This document shows positions 25,577 to 33,525 of a stretch of 54,677 nucleotides of DNA, piece by piece (the stretch's first letter is position 1; each line of letters starts with the position of its first letter). The stretch is from an uncultured Fibrobacter sp. (lineage in GTDB: Bacteria; Fibrobacterota; Fibrobacteria; Fibrobacterales; Fibrobacteraceae). The stretch is from the NCBI RefSeq assembly GCF_947305105.1, contig NZ_CAMZCS010000022.1:1-54677 (forward strand), in the 5' to 3' direction. The notes beneath the pieces are model-generated. The model was given only the letters and a program-made list of their open reading frames with translations. It was not told the origin of the DNA and searched no databases. The position numbers were made by a program, and so were the translations under genes.

Positions 25577-27388
25577 ATGGCAAATAACAATATCTTTGAT
25601 GGTTGTCCGGATCCCTTTAGTGTTGCTGAACTGATCAAGGGCGAACGAATCAATTGGTCTGAAAAAAAAGACGAGTATGATACTATCGCAGAATGCTTAG
25701 GCATAACTAAAAAGGGGTTTATGCAAAATGCTTCAACCCTTTTGAATCCGCAAATCTCAACAAATGCAAAAGGCAATTTTGTTGTTATTTCAGAAGAAGA
25801 TGCCGAGATAAGGCTTGATTCGCTACTGAAAAAGTTTGCGAGGCCGCAATCTAAAAAAAGTACAAAAATATCAAATCTTGAACAACGTCGCAAGGATGTT
25901 GTCAAATTCCTATTGCATAAGCAAGTCTCGGATGAAGCCAAAAAGAAGGTTCTCTATGATGACGATCTTTCTAGCCCTACAAGTGAAGATGATTTTTATT
26001 TGCCTGTAGGCTTAAAATGGAGAGATAAAGGGTATTTTTTCAATGAAACCGTTCATTGGCGTGATGTTTGCCAAAATGGCATTGGGGACTGTTATTTTCT
26101 ATCCGCTTTGTGCTCTATAGCTTTTGTCAATCCGTTTTTGATTAAGAATGTAACTGCGCTTAGGGGAAAATGGGGTAAAAAAACTGGAAGAATAGCAAAA
26201 TATGCCCCTTGGCATGCAATTGATTTTTATGTCCCCAATAGTAGCCAATACGAATCTTCTCAAGCTTGGAGCGACAAGAAAAAAACGGTACAGACAATTG
26301 TTGTGTCTGAAGATGTACTTGTAGATAAAGACGGTCTTAATTATGGTGCGAGTGGCCCTAAAGAGAAGTCGTATCGTATAAATGGGGGAAAGCTTCCAAG
26401 TAAAAAATCGAGCAAAGATCCGTGCTGGCCTGCGGTTTATGAAAAAGCTTACGCAAAATTTCTAGAAAAATGTACTTCTGATTATCCCTATATGCTGTCT
26501 AGGAATGCAGCGAATAATTGTGGTGTACGAGTTCCTCTTATAAATGGAGGGAAAGCTGCTGCGGCAATGAAGGAATTGCTACATACAGAAAAGGTGACTG
26601 TCAAGGATTTGTCTTCTTTGGATTGTGATGCAATCTATGAAATTGCTGAAAAAGCACATTTTCGACCATCTTGTGCGGCTATTCATCGTAAAACAAAAGT
26701 GATTAATGGGGAGAAAATCAGTTGTGGAAAAGATGGAACTGAAGAAGACTATTTGAATATAGGTCTTCATATTGGTCATTCGTATTCGCTTTTATTTGCA
26801 ATCACAAAAAACTCGAAAAAGTATGTAGTGCTTCGTAATCCACATGGTCGCAATCCTAAGCAGCTAAAGAAGAATCCAAAGGTTTATCATAAATCGTGGT
26901 TCATAAGAAGCGGTTTTAATCTGATGAATTCATATAGTGGGTGGATGGATGTTTTTATGGAGCTTGAGGGCAGTAACGATCCCTACAACTCAGATGGATT
27001 GTTCCTGCTAGAAGTTGACGAGTTTAAGCGCCTATTTCATGATGTGACATTTTACTCCGGTCCAGATTTGAGTTATGGATCTACAAATCTTGTGCCTGAA
27101 GATCCTGTTTTAAAAGTAAAGTTTAAAAACGATTATGTAAAACCTGTGAAAGTAAGAATTCAAAGTCAGGACCCCAAAACGGGGAATATTTCTACAAAGA
27201 CAATCACTTGGGCTTTGGGCTATAAAGAAAGCATTATGATAGATTTGTCTGAAAAAGGTATCAAGGATCGTTCTAAAGTGAGAATTGTTGTTCTTGTGAA
27301 TAATGAAACGAATTATTCTAGGTATTTCTATTACCATTCTAAAGCGTCCAGGACAATCAATTTTAATTACTGTCCTGAGACTCGTTAA
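25577..27388 (+). CDS. Calpain-like cysteine protease (peptidase family C2)
   Basis: A 603-residue protein with a full calpain-type catalytic triad: Cys172 in GIGDCYFLSALCS, His401 in GLHIGHSYSLLFAI and Asn421 in VVLRNPHGRN. Calpains are cytosolic cysteine proteases; bacterial members are scarcer and often regulatory or toxin-like. Residues ~1-150 are a pro- or adaptor region without a known motif. After the protease core, residues ~505-603 look like a beta-sandwich (VLKVKFKNDYVKPVKVRIQS). ATG 25577 is chosen because AAAAAGGAAT precedes it; an ATG at 25541 has no such site. No calcium-binding loop or signal peptide is seen. Natural substrates may be neighbouring island proteins; that is speculative. 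Confidence 0.8.
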   Translation: MANNNIFDGCPDPFSVAELIKGERINWSEKKDEYDTIAECLGITKKGFMQNASTLLNPQISTNAKGNFVVISEEDAEIRLDSLLKKFARPQSKKSTKISNLEQRRKDVVKFLLHKQVSDEAKKKVLYDDDLSSPTSEDDFYLPVGLKWRDKGYFFNETVHWRDVCQNGIGDCYFLSALCSIAFVNPFLIKNVTALRGKWGKKTGRIAKYAPWHAIDFYVPNSSQYESSQAWSDKKKTVQTIVVSEDVLVDKDGLNYGASGPKEKSYRINGGKLPSKKSSKDPCWPAVYEKAYAKFLEKCTSDYPYMLSRNAANNCGVRVPLINGGKAAAAMKELLHTEKVTVKDLSSLDCDAIYEIAEKAHFRPSCAAIHRKTKVINGEKISCGKDGTEEDYLNIGLHIGHSYSLLFAITKNSKKYVVLRNPHGRNPKQLKKNPKVYHKSWFIRSGFNLMNSYSGWMDVFMELEGSNDPYNSDGLFLLEVDEFKRLFHDVTFYSGPDLSYGSTNLVPEDPVLKVKFKNDYVKPVKVRIQSQDPKTGNISTKTITWALGYKESIMIDLSEKGIKDRSKVRIVVLVNNETNYSRYFYYHSKASRTINFNYCPETR

Positions 27389-27399
27389 AGGAATTGTTT

Positions 27400-28116
27400 A
27401 TGTCTATTCTAAGTAAAAAAATCGTTGCTCTTAATCGAGAACATCTTGAACAACTTATTGAAGAATGTATTAAAAAAGAGGGTTTAAATTGCGACCTTAA
27501 TTCCATTGATGTCTCTAAAGTGACCGATATGAGCGGCTTGTTCTATTGCTCTTCTTTCAATGGTGATATCAGTAAATGGAAAGTGAAAAATGTTACTGAC
27601 ATGAGCGAGATGTTCTGCGGTTCTGAATTTAATGGCGATATCAGCAAGTGGAAGGTGTCAAATGTTACTAATATGAACTGCATGTTCTTTAAATCGCAAT
27701 TCAACGGCGATATCAGCAAATGGGATGTGTCGAATGTAACTGATATGAACGGCATGTTCTGTAGGTCTAAATTTAATGGTAACATAAGCAAGTGGAAAGT
27801 TTCGAAAGTCACCGATATGAGTGGCATGTTCCTTAATTCGCAATTCAACGGCAATATTAGCAAATGGGATGTATCGAACGTGACTGATATGAATTGCATG
27901 TTTCAATTTGCCGATTTTAATGGCGATATTAGCAAGTGGAATGTGTCAAAAGTAGACAATATGGTTTTGATGTTTTATCATTCCAAATTTAATGGCGATA
28001 TTAGTAAATGGAATGTGTCTAAAGAGGCCGATATAAGCAGGATGTTCTTTTTTTCGGCTCTAGAAGATTCTGACAAAATACCTGATTGGTACAAAACTCG
28101 GCTATGGACATTGTAA
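27400..28116 (+). CDS. BspA-like/DUF285 repeat protein without signal peptide
   Basis: A 238-residue protein. After ~40 N-terminal residues it consists of six or seven repeats of about 25 residues with the pattern FNGDISKWxVSxVTDMxxMF, the DUF285 (BspA-family) repeat usually found on surface proteins of Mycoplasma and Bacteroidetes, where it mediates binding. This copy lacks a signal peptide or sorting tail, unlike most family members. It lies 11 nt after the calpain gene with AAAGGAAT in the gap, so the two are co-transcribed; it may be a partner or inhibitor. The stop codon leads straight into a bidirectional terminator. Confidence 0.75.
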   Translation: MSILSKKIVALNREHLEQLIEECIKKEGLNCDLNSIDVSKVTDMSGLFYCSSFNGDISKWKVKNVTDMSEMFCGSEFNGDISKWKVSNVTNMNCMFFKSQFNGDISKWDVSNVTDMNGMFCRSKFNGNISKWKVSKVTDMSGMFLNSQFNGNISKWDVSNVTDMNCMFQFADFNGDISKWNVSKVDNMVLMFYHSKFNGDISKWNVSKEADISRMFFFSALEDSDKIPDWYKTRLWTL

Positions 28117-28146
28117 AAAAACCTGTGTGGCACGTGTCCACACAGG
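28115..28146 (-). terminator. Terminator between the island and the beta-glucanase gene
   Basis: A perfect 9-bp stem, CCTGTGTGG (28122-28130) with CCACACAGG (28138-28146). On the minus strand it is followed by seven T (the A-run at 28115-28121), so it should end the glucanase transcript. It may also act on the plus strand. Confidence 0.75.
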
Positions 28147-28181
28147 CTGGTTGTTTGGGGGTGGGATTCTTTATGTGTATG

Positions 28182-29306
28182 TTATTTGGAGAAAACCTTG
28201 ATGTGTTGGCTGTTGTCCTTCTTCACCGGGACACCCTTGGCATTGAAGTAGCGCAGGTCGATGTTGTAGGCTTCGTGGGTGCGCGGAGCCTTGGGTATGG
28301 CCTGCTGTATGCTGCTGGATGATGCCGGATTTGGCGGGTTGTCCTGCTGCTGTGCGCTGCTAGAGGATGCCGGAGTCGGCGGGTTCTGTTGCTGTGCGCT
28401 GCTGGACGATGCCGGAGATGGCGGGTTATCCTGCTGTGCGCTGCTGGACGATGCCGGAGTCGGCGGGTTCTGCTGGCTCTTCAGGTCTCCTTCGGGATCG
28501 GTGGGCATCTGGCCGTTGAAGCCTTCCTGGCCCTTCTTAGTGAGGGCGATGATGACCATGCCGTCCTTGGTAAAGATGTTGCTCGGGCTGATATCGACTC
28601 GGTTGCCGTCAAATGTCCAGTCGCCTTTCAGCCAACGGGTACTGTTGAATGTATCGAAGTCGTCGCTCCAGTCCAGGGTAAAGTCGCTGCCGTTTTCACC
28701 TGCGCCCGGGGTGTACTTGTAGACCTTGACCCAGTTGATGAACTGGTAAACTGGCAGGATATTGTCGTTCCAGGCACCGACCCAGCCGGCGTCTTCGTGG
28801 GACCAGAGGTTGAAGCGGAGGCCTTGTTCCTTCTTGCCAAGGTCTTCCACTTGGTTGTTGTCTCCCTGTCCCTTGACTGTCTTGCGGATGACCTTGCCGT
28901 CGAGAATCCAGGCCACATAATCCGGAGTCCATTCCATGCCGTAAGTATGGAAGGATTCGTTGGATGCGGGGTTGATGGCGTGGTGGTCTTCGCTAGTCAC
29001 CTTGCGGTCCGGCTGTCCGTTTCCGGGGCCGAAGCCTGTAATGATGTTGGACTGGAAACTGTTGGGGTTCTTGCCCAGAATTTCGATATCCACTTCGACC
29101 CAGGGCTCGTTTCCGCCCAGGTAGGAATCGTTGTGGTAGAGGAACATGGAACTGACGGTTCCCGAACCGGCTGCCATTTTCATGCGCGCTTCGAACTTGC
29201 CGTACATCCAGGTTTCGCTGGTATAAAGTTCTGCACCTGAATAGTCTTTTGCGCTCACAGCAGTTACCGCCAATAGTCCAAATATTAAAGTCTTTTTCAA
29301 TGTCAT
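28182..29306 (-). CDS. 1,3-1,4-beta-glucanase (lichenase), circularly permuted GH16 of the Fibrobacter type
   Basis: A 374-residue secreted enzyme that cuts mixed-linkage beta-glucans. Residues 1-19 are a signal peptide (MTLKKTLIFGLLAVTAVSA). The catalytic ExDxE motif is in WVEVDIEILG (Glu71, Asp73, Glu75). The order of segments (catalytic strand near the N-terminus, FTLDWSDDFDTFNSTRWLKG near residue 210) is the natural circular permutation known from the F. succinogenes lichenase, with which many blocks agree (FEARMKMAA, SGTVSSMFLY, NPNSFQSNIITG, FINWVKVYKYTPG). Four PASSSSAQQ repeats and a basic tail follow. Start ATG 29306 follows AGGGGG; the longer frame to 29330 is less likely. It has its own terminator at 28115-28146. 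Confidence 0.93.
   Translation of the reverse strand: MTLKKTLIFGLLAVTAVSAKDYSGAELYTSETWMYGKFEARMKMAAGSGTVSSMFLYHNDSYLGGNEPWVEVDIEILGKNPNSFQSNIITGFGPGNGQPDRKVTSEDHHAINPASNESFHTYGMEWTPDYVAWILDGKVIRKTVKGQGDNNQVEDLGKKEQGLRFNLWSHEDAGWVGAWNDNILPVYQFINWVKVYKYTPGAGENGSDFTLDWSDDFDTFNSTRWLKGDWTFDGNRVDISPSNIFTKDGMVIIALTKKGQEGFNGQMPTDPEGDLKSQQNPPTPASSSSAQQDNPPSPASSSSAQQQNPPTPASSSSAQQQDNPPNPASSSSIQQAIPKAPRTHEAYNIDLRYFNAKGVPVKKDNSQHIKVFSK
28313..28472 (-). repeat. Four NPP(T/S/N)PASSSSAQQ coding repeats
   Basis: Four units of about 39-42 bp encode Asn-Pro-Pro and poly-Ser linkers between catalytic and C-terminal parts of the glucanase. Such linkers are typical of Fibrobacter secreted hydrolases. Confidence 0.85.
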
Positions 29307-29479
29307 ATAGCCCCCTGCAAACCCATACACACCCTAATTTTACTTTCTGGGAGGGGGCAAAACAAGACTTTCAACTGAAATAGGGGTAAATTCTGTATCA
29401 ACTGTATCGTTTTTTGTCCAAAATGACGGCATTTTTGGATTAAGTTGTTCCTTTGTCTAATTTATTTTGAAGTATAAGC

Positions 29480-29487
29480 TATATTTC
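29480..29487 (+). promoter_or_regulatory. Putative -7 element (TATATTTC) for the FISUMP lipoprotein gene
   Basis: TATATTTC lies 28 nt upstream of the ATG at 29516, in a region shared with the divergent glucanase gene. Confidence 0.4.
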
Positions 29488-29515
29488 CAAAAAACTAGTT
29501 TGTCAAAGGAGAACT

Positions 29516-30931
29516 ATGAAAAAATTAGTGCGTTCTTTCGGTTTGTCTGCTGCGGCTATGGCGTTTTTCGCTTGCAGTGGCGATGATGTTACAAAGGTTT
29601 ACGAAACCACCACACCGACTGTCGGTATGGATCTTGTCGCTGCCGGCGATGAAAGGCCTGATTGCGATGACGACCACGATGGGAAGCTCATTTACGTGGC
29701 TGATTCCAGCATGGCTTTTTTCTGCTCCAACAAGGAATGGTTGCCGTTTGGTGGCGAAACCATGAGGGGCCCGACAGGCGAACCTGGTGAAAAAGGCGAA
29801 ACCGGTGAAAAGGGCGACAAGGGTGAAAAGGGTGCCAAGGGCAGCAAGGGTGATAAGGGTGATGCCGGTGACGGTTGTACCTTGAGCGAAATCGAAGGCG
29901 GTGTCGTGGTCACTTGTGGTTCCGATGTCGATACTCTTTATAATGGCAAGGCCGGAGTCGGACAGAAGGGCGAACAGGGCGATGCTTGTTCCTTGAAGTC
30001 GTTGGATGGTGTCGGTGTTGAAATCACTTGCGGATCCGACGTGGACACCCTTTACGACGGAAAGGCTGGTTCGTCGACGGTTTCTGTTGAGGGCGGATGT
30101 ACGCTCGTTAGCGATGAAAATGGTGTCGTGACGTTCGCTTGCGAAGGTGGCGATGTTGTATTGAGCAAGGCTCTTTGTGGTTCTGCCGCATACGATCCGG
30201 CCGAAAGCTTCTGCCTCCTGGGCAAGGTGACCGCGTTGAGCGCAACTTGCGCTGGTGAAACAATTGACCAGCGTAAGCAGTTCTGCGACCCGCGCGAGGG
30301 TGGGCATGCGTATGACTACGTTGTTCTCGAATTTGGTGGCGTGACTCAGGTCTGGATGGCTCAGAATTTGAGCTATGGCACCGATTTGGAAGGTGAATCT
30401 ATTTGCAGCAACGGCACAGAAACTTGCGATGAGGCCGGACGCCTTTATGACTGGTGGTCTGCTGCCAATGTTGCAACATCGGAATCGAATACCAAGCAGA
30501 AGATGAACCAATCCTATTACCAGGGTATTTGTCCCGATGGCTGGCATATGCCGAACGAAACGGAACTTTATAATTTGCTCAACTATAATGGCAAGAATGC
30601 AAATGGCATGAGCTCTATGACTATGGGCAAGGCTCTCAAGTCCACGACTGGATGGGCAGAAGTGTCTACTGATGTGGATGGCAACGGAGAAGATTTGCTG
30701 GGCCTGAATATTGTGCCGTCTGGAAGTTTCTCTCCTGTTGAAGGTGATGCAGAAATCAGTGTTATTCAAGGTGAAGAATTGGCTGTTTTCTGGATTGCTT
30801 CCGAAGAGAAGGATAATAACGCATACACGAAGGCTTATACACTTGTGTTTGCAAACTATGCGGACAATACGATGTATAATCCGTCTCCGAAGGGCATCGG
30901 CGCTTCTGTCCGTTGCTTGATGGACCTCTAA
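29516..30931 (+). CDS. FISUMP-domain lipoprotein with collagen-like Gly-x-x segment
   Basis: A 471-residue predicted surface lipoprotein. Residues 1-20 form a lipoprotein signal (lipobox AFFAC, Cys20). Residues ~83-122 are a collagen-like run of Gly-x-x triplets rich in Glu/Lys (GEPGEKGETGEKGDKGEKG). Two related Cys-containing units follow (CGSDVDTLYNGKAG and CGSDVDTLYDGKAG). The C-terminal ~210 residues are the FISUMP/Fib_succ_major domain (QVWMAQNLSYGTDL, CPDGWHMPNETELYNLL, GIGASVRCLMDL), a family expanded in Fibrobacter and of unsettled function, probably adhesive. AAAGGAGAAC precedes the ATG. A strong terminator follows. Confidence 0.88.
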   Translation: MKKLVRSFGLSAAAMAFFACSGDDVTKVYETTTPTVGMDLVAAGDERPDCDDDHDGKLIYVADSSMAFFCSNKEWLPFGGETMRGPTGEPGEKGETGEKGDKGEKGAKGSKGDKGDAGDGCTLSEIEGGVVVTCGSDVDTLYNGKAGVGQKGEQGDACSLKSLDGVGVEITCGSDVDTLYDGKAGSSTVSVEGGCTLVSDENGVVTFACEGGDVVLSKALCGSAAYDPAESFCLLGKVTALSATCAGETIDQRKQFCDPREGGHAYDYVVLEFGGVTQVWMAQNLSYGTDLEGESICSNGTETCDEAGRLYDWWSAANVATSESNTKQKMNQSYYQGICPDGWHMPNETELYNLLNYNGKNANGMSSMTMGKALKSTTGWAEVSTDVDGNGEDLLGLNIVPSGSFSPVEGDAEISVIQGEELAVFWIASEEKDNNAYTKAYTLVFANYADNTMYNPSPKGIGASVRCLMDL

Positions 30932-30952
30932 TTTTTCGAGATGCGAATTTGT

Positions 30953-30977
30953 GGCCGCCTGCGGGCGGCCTTTTTTT
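30953..30977 (+). terminator. Rho-independent terminator after the FISUMP gene
   Basis: GGCCGCC pairs with GGCGGCC around a TGCG loop, followed by seven T. Confidence 0.9.
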
Positions 30978-30997
30978 ATGAGTTGTTTGAAAAATTC

Positions 30998-31005
30998 TAT
31001 CCTTG
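30998..31005 (+). promoter_or_regulatory. Putative -7 element (TATCCTTG) for the GH9 gene
   Basis: TATCCTTG differs from TAnnTTTG at one position and ends 4 nt before ATG 31010, only 20 nt after the preceding terminator's T-run. A leaderless transcript is implied. Confidence 0.35.
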
Positions 31006-31009
31006 TCAC

Positions 31010-32698
31010 ATGGATTTTAAAGGCCTGACCGCATACCTCCGTTACAATCATGTCGGCTACGCATGCCGCGCTCCCAAGCATTTTTTTGTCGCCATTAACG
31101 AGGGCGAACCGCTGGAAATTGCTGCGGGCAACCATGCACTTGCCGAGGGATATTTCACCTTTTCGGCCGAGGATATCGACGTTGTCTCGGGGCCCAAGTT
31201 CCAGATCGTTTCAGAAGCGGGCGAGGTCGCCTTGGAAGGGAATCTCGCGTATCGCGGCCCCTGCGAGTACAGTGGGGAAGTCTTGCTTGTCGGCGATTTC
31301 TCTGCGTTGACAGCGCCGGGCCGATACAAGATTTGCTGCGGAACGGAATCGCATTTTTTTGAAATCTCGGACCGCTGGTTGCTGTCCCAGTTGGACGCGA
31401 ACATCAAGTCTTTCTATTTCCAGCGCAGCGGCGTGGAACTGAAACCGGATACGGCGGGTAAGTGGGCGCGCCCCTTGGCGCATCTCGATTGCCAGATTGG
31501 TTTCCACCCTTCCATGAACCGCGAAGGGACGTGGAATGCGCATGGTGGCTGGTACGATGCCGGCGACTATGGCAAGTATATCGTGAATGGTGGCGTGAGC
31601 GTCGCGACGTTGATGCTTGCCTTGGAACTCGGTTCGGCTAAAGTTGCGCCCTCGCTTTCGGCTTTGCGCGACGAAATCCGTTTTGAACTGGAATTCTTTT
31701 TGCGCATGCAAGACAACGATGGCGGCGTGTTTTTCAAGGTCTCTCCGGAACACTGGGACACCTTTGTAACGCCTACTGTTTCGGACCACAGCCAAAAGCG
31801 CGTTGTGCTGGGCAAGTCTACGACTTCGACGCTTAACTTTGCGGCGGCTTTGGCGCAGGCGCATCGAGTGTTTGCCAAGACCGATCCCGATTTTGCGAAG
31901 GTTTGCCTTTCGGCTGCGGTCAAGGCTTATCGTTGGGCCGAGGAAAATTTCGATGTGGGGTTCCCTCCGTACACCGAAGGGAGTGGCCCGTACGGCGATG
32001 CACGGTATAGCGACGAGTTTTTCTGGGCCCGTGCGATGCTGTTCCGCGAGATGGGCGACATGCCTCTTGAGGATTGCATCCAGGTCCACGACCAACTTTA
32101 CCAAGACATGGCCGACATGCCGGCGCGGCCGGATATCAACTGGCACGACACCGAGAACCTGGCCTACATTGCGCTTGCCTTGCAAGACAGCGATTTGGAA
32201 CTCCGCGATAGAGCTCGCGAGGCTTTGGAGCACGAGGCCGACAAGATTGTTGCCTTGGCTACAGAAGATGCTTATGGCGTTGCATTGCGTTATTTCCCGT
32301 GGGGGAGTAACGGCGTGCTCGCTAACTACGCGCTGACATTGCTCGTGGTGAAGTCGTGGAAAGACAAGCCGGAATATCTCAACGCCGCTTTTGCACAAGT
32401 CGACTTCATCTATGGCCGCAATCCGGTGAACGTGAGCTTTGTGACCGGTTCGGCCTGGAGTTCGCCGATGTTCCCGCACCACCGTCTTTCGGGTGCGGAC
32501 GGAATCGTTGACCCGATTCCGGGTCTTGTTGTCGGCGGCATCAACGCCGACCGCCAAGACAAACATCGCGAACCGCATTATCCTAGCGCTTTGCCGGGAT
32601 TCGGTTATACGGACGAACAAGTTTCGTTTGCGAGTAACGAAGTTGCCATCAACTGGAGCGCCCCGCTTACGACCGTGCTTGCGTTGCTTTGCGTCTAG
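31010..32698 (+). CDS. Glycoside hydrolase family 9 glucanase without signal peptide
   Basis: A 562-residue GH9 enzyme. Residues ~1-95 form the Ig-like CelD_N domain (YLRYNHVGYACRAPKHFFVA, GRYKICCGTESHFFEI). The catalytic (alpha/alpha)6 domain follows, with Asp183/Asp186 in WYDAGDYGKY and the acid Glu544 in SNEVAINWSAPL; a GRNPVNVSFVTG block is also typical. All key residues are present. There is no signal peptide or lipobox at ATG 31010; the frame is open to 30941 but only through the terminator, and that extension is not a signal peptide either. It may be a cytosolic cellodextrin-trimming enzyme; GH9 members with other beta-glycosidase specificities exist, so cellulase is not certain. Confidence 0.88.
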   Translation: MDFKGLTAYLRYNHVGYACRAPKHFFVAINEGEPLEIAAGNHALAEGYFTFSAEDIDVVSGPKFQIVSEAGEVALEGNLAYRGPCEYSGEVLLVGDFSALTAPGRYKICCGTESHFFEISDRWLLSQLDANIKSFYFQRSGVELKPDTAGKWARPLAHLDCQIGFHPSMNREGTWNAHGGWYDAGDYGKYIVNGGVSVATLMLALELGSAKVAPSLSALRDEIRFELEFFLRMQDNDGGVFFKVSPEHWDTFVTPTVSDHSQKRVVLGKSTTSTLNFAAALAQAHRVFAKTDPDFAKVCLSAAVKAYRWAEENFDVGFPPYTEGSGPYGDARYSDEFFWARAMLFREMGDMPLEDCIQVHDQLYQDMADMPARPDINWHDTENLAYIALALQDSDLELRDRAREALEHEADKIVALATEDAYGVALRYFPWGSNGVLANYALTLLVVKSWKDKPEYLNAAFAQVDFIYGRNPVNVSFVTGSAWSSPMFPHHRLSGADGIVDPIPGLVVGGINADRQDKHREPHYPSALPGFGYTDEQVSFASNEVAINWSAPLTTVLALLCV

Positions 32699-32723
32699 TA
32701 CAAAGTTTTGCCGAGCCAAAAAT

Positions 32724-32731
32724 TATATTGG
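32724..32731 (+). promoter_or_regulatory. Putative -7 element (TATATTGG) for the nitroreductase gene
   Basis: Identical to the octamer at 7735; 20 nt before the ATG at 32752, with AAAGGAG between. Confidence 0.4.
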
Positions 32732-32751
32732 GAGAAAACAAAGGAGCCTAT

Positions 32752-33273
32752 ATGTCGTTCATGGATCTTGCCAAAAACCGTTACAGCTGCCGTGCCTTTA
32801 CCGACAAGGCGGTAGAACCCGAAAAACTCGCCCAGGTGCTCGAAGCGGGCCGACTTTCCCCGACGGCGGTGAATGCGCAGCCCGTGATTGTGAAGGTCAT
32901 CAAGTCGCCCGAGGCTTTGGAAAAGATTCGCGCCATTACCCGCATGGCTTACAATGCTCCCGTGGTTTTGATGGTCTGCTACGATGAACCCAACTGCTAC
33001 ACCGCCGAAAAGTACGACGACAAGTTCAATAGCGGCGTGATGGATGCAAGCATTGTCACCACGTCGATGATGATGCAGGCGACTGATCTTGGGCTTGCGA
33101 CCCTCTGGGCTCGCGGCTTCAACGCGGCAAGCATCGAAAGCGCTTTTGAATTCCCGGATAACTTGAAACTCGCTTGCCTCCTGGATGTCGGCTATGCCGA
33201 CCCCGAAAAAGGAGGCCCCTCGCCGCGCCACCCCGTGCGCAAGAGCATGGAAGAATTCGCGAGCGAAATTTAA
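32752..33273 (+). CDS. Nitroreductase-family flavoprotein
   Basis: A 173-residue FMN-dependent NAD(P)H oxidoreductase of the nitroreductase superfamily. The N-terminal FMN phosphate-binding block is KNRYSCRAFTDKAVEPEKL, followed by GRLSPTAVNAQPVIVKVI, and the C-terminal part has GLATLWARGF and LLDVGYADPE. The size fits single-domain family members. The start is ATG 32752, with AAAGGAG 6-7 nt upstream; an upstream in-frame extension lacks homology. The native substrate cannot be read from sequence. It is probably monocistronic. Confidence 0.88.
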   Translation: MSFMDLAKNRYSCRAFTDKAVEPEKLAQVLEAGRLSPTAVNAQPVIVKVIKSPEALEKIRAITRMAYNAPVVLMVCYDEPNCYTAEKYDDKFNSGVMDASIVTTSMMMQATDLGLATLWARGFNAASIESAFEFPDNLKLACLLDVGYADPEKGGPSPRHPVRKSMEEFASEI

Positions 33274-33459
33274 ATAGTTCTTTGATAAGAATCAATTTGC
33301 CTTCTTCAAGCGTGTAGATAGGCCTGCTGTTGTGTTCGGCATGGTACGAGCTTCTTCTTTCACCTCAACAAATGTCGGTTCCAAGGTTTTGGTACAGGCT
33401 TTCTAGAGGTGGTTGTCATCTTTTGCCATTCCAATAATCTATATTTCAAGGTGAAAATA

Positions 33460-33525
33460 GGGTTTTCTCTTGTTCTCTACTTGAAACTTCGACAATTTCA
33501 TACACAGAGGATAAGACGAACGCTC
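33460..33525. repeat. Duplicated intergenic segment, copy A
   Basis: Shares a core running CTCTACTTGAAACTTCGAC through ATTTCATACACA with copy B at 33824-33890. Both copies include a minus-strand ATG that would read MKLSKFQVE, but neither frame looks like a real gene. Confidence 0.8.

Larger units (their letters stand above)
14442..28116 (+). other. AT-rich accessory island of eleven co-directional genes
   Basis: Every gene in this ~13.7 kb is on the plus strand, often with short gaps or overlaps. Base composition is clearly more AT-rich than the sdh genes on the left and the glucanase genes on the right, lowest around 20.8-25.5 kb. The products are a set of paralogous beta-rich proteins, repeat and TPR proteins, two predicted metal-dependent hydrolases, a calpain-like protease and a DUF285 protein. 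No product has a signal peptide or membrane helix that I can see, and no integrase or transposase is present. The limits used are the first and last island CDS. Confidence 0.75.

Noticed and set aside
14442-28116. Reading the island as an eCIS or type VI secretion locus
   Set aside because: A DUF4157-like protein hinted at it, but no sheath, tube, baseplate, spike or ClpV-type gene is present. clpC at 48 kb is a standard Clp ATPase outside the island.
29525-31135. 536-codon minus-strand frame across the FISUMP gene
   Set aside because: The plus-strand lipoprotein has a signal, domain, ribosome site and terminator; the antisense frame has none and crosses that terminator.
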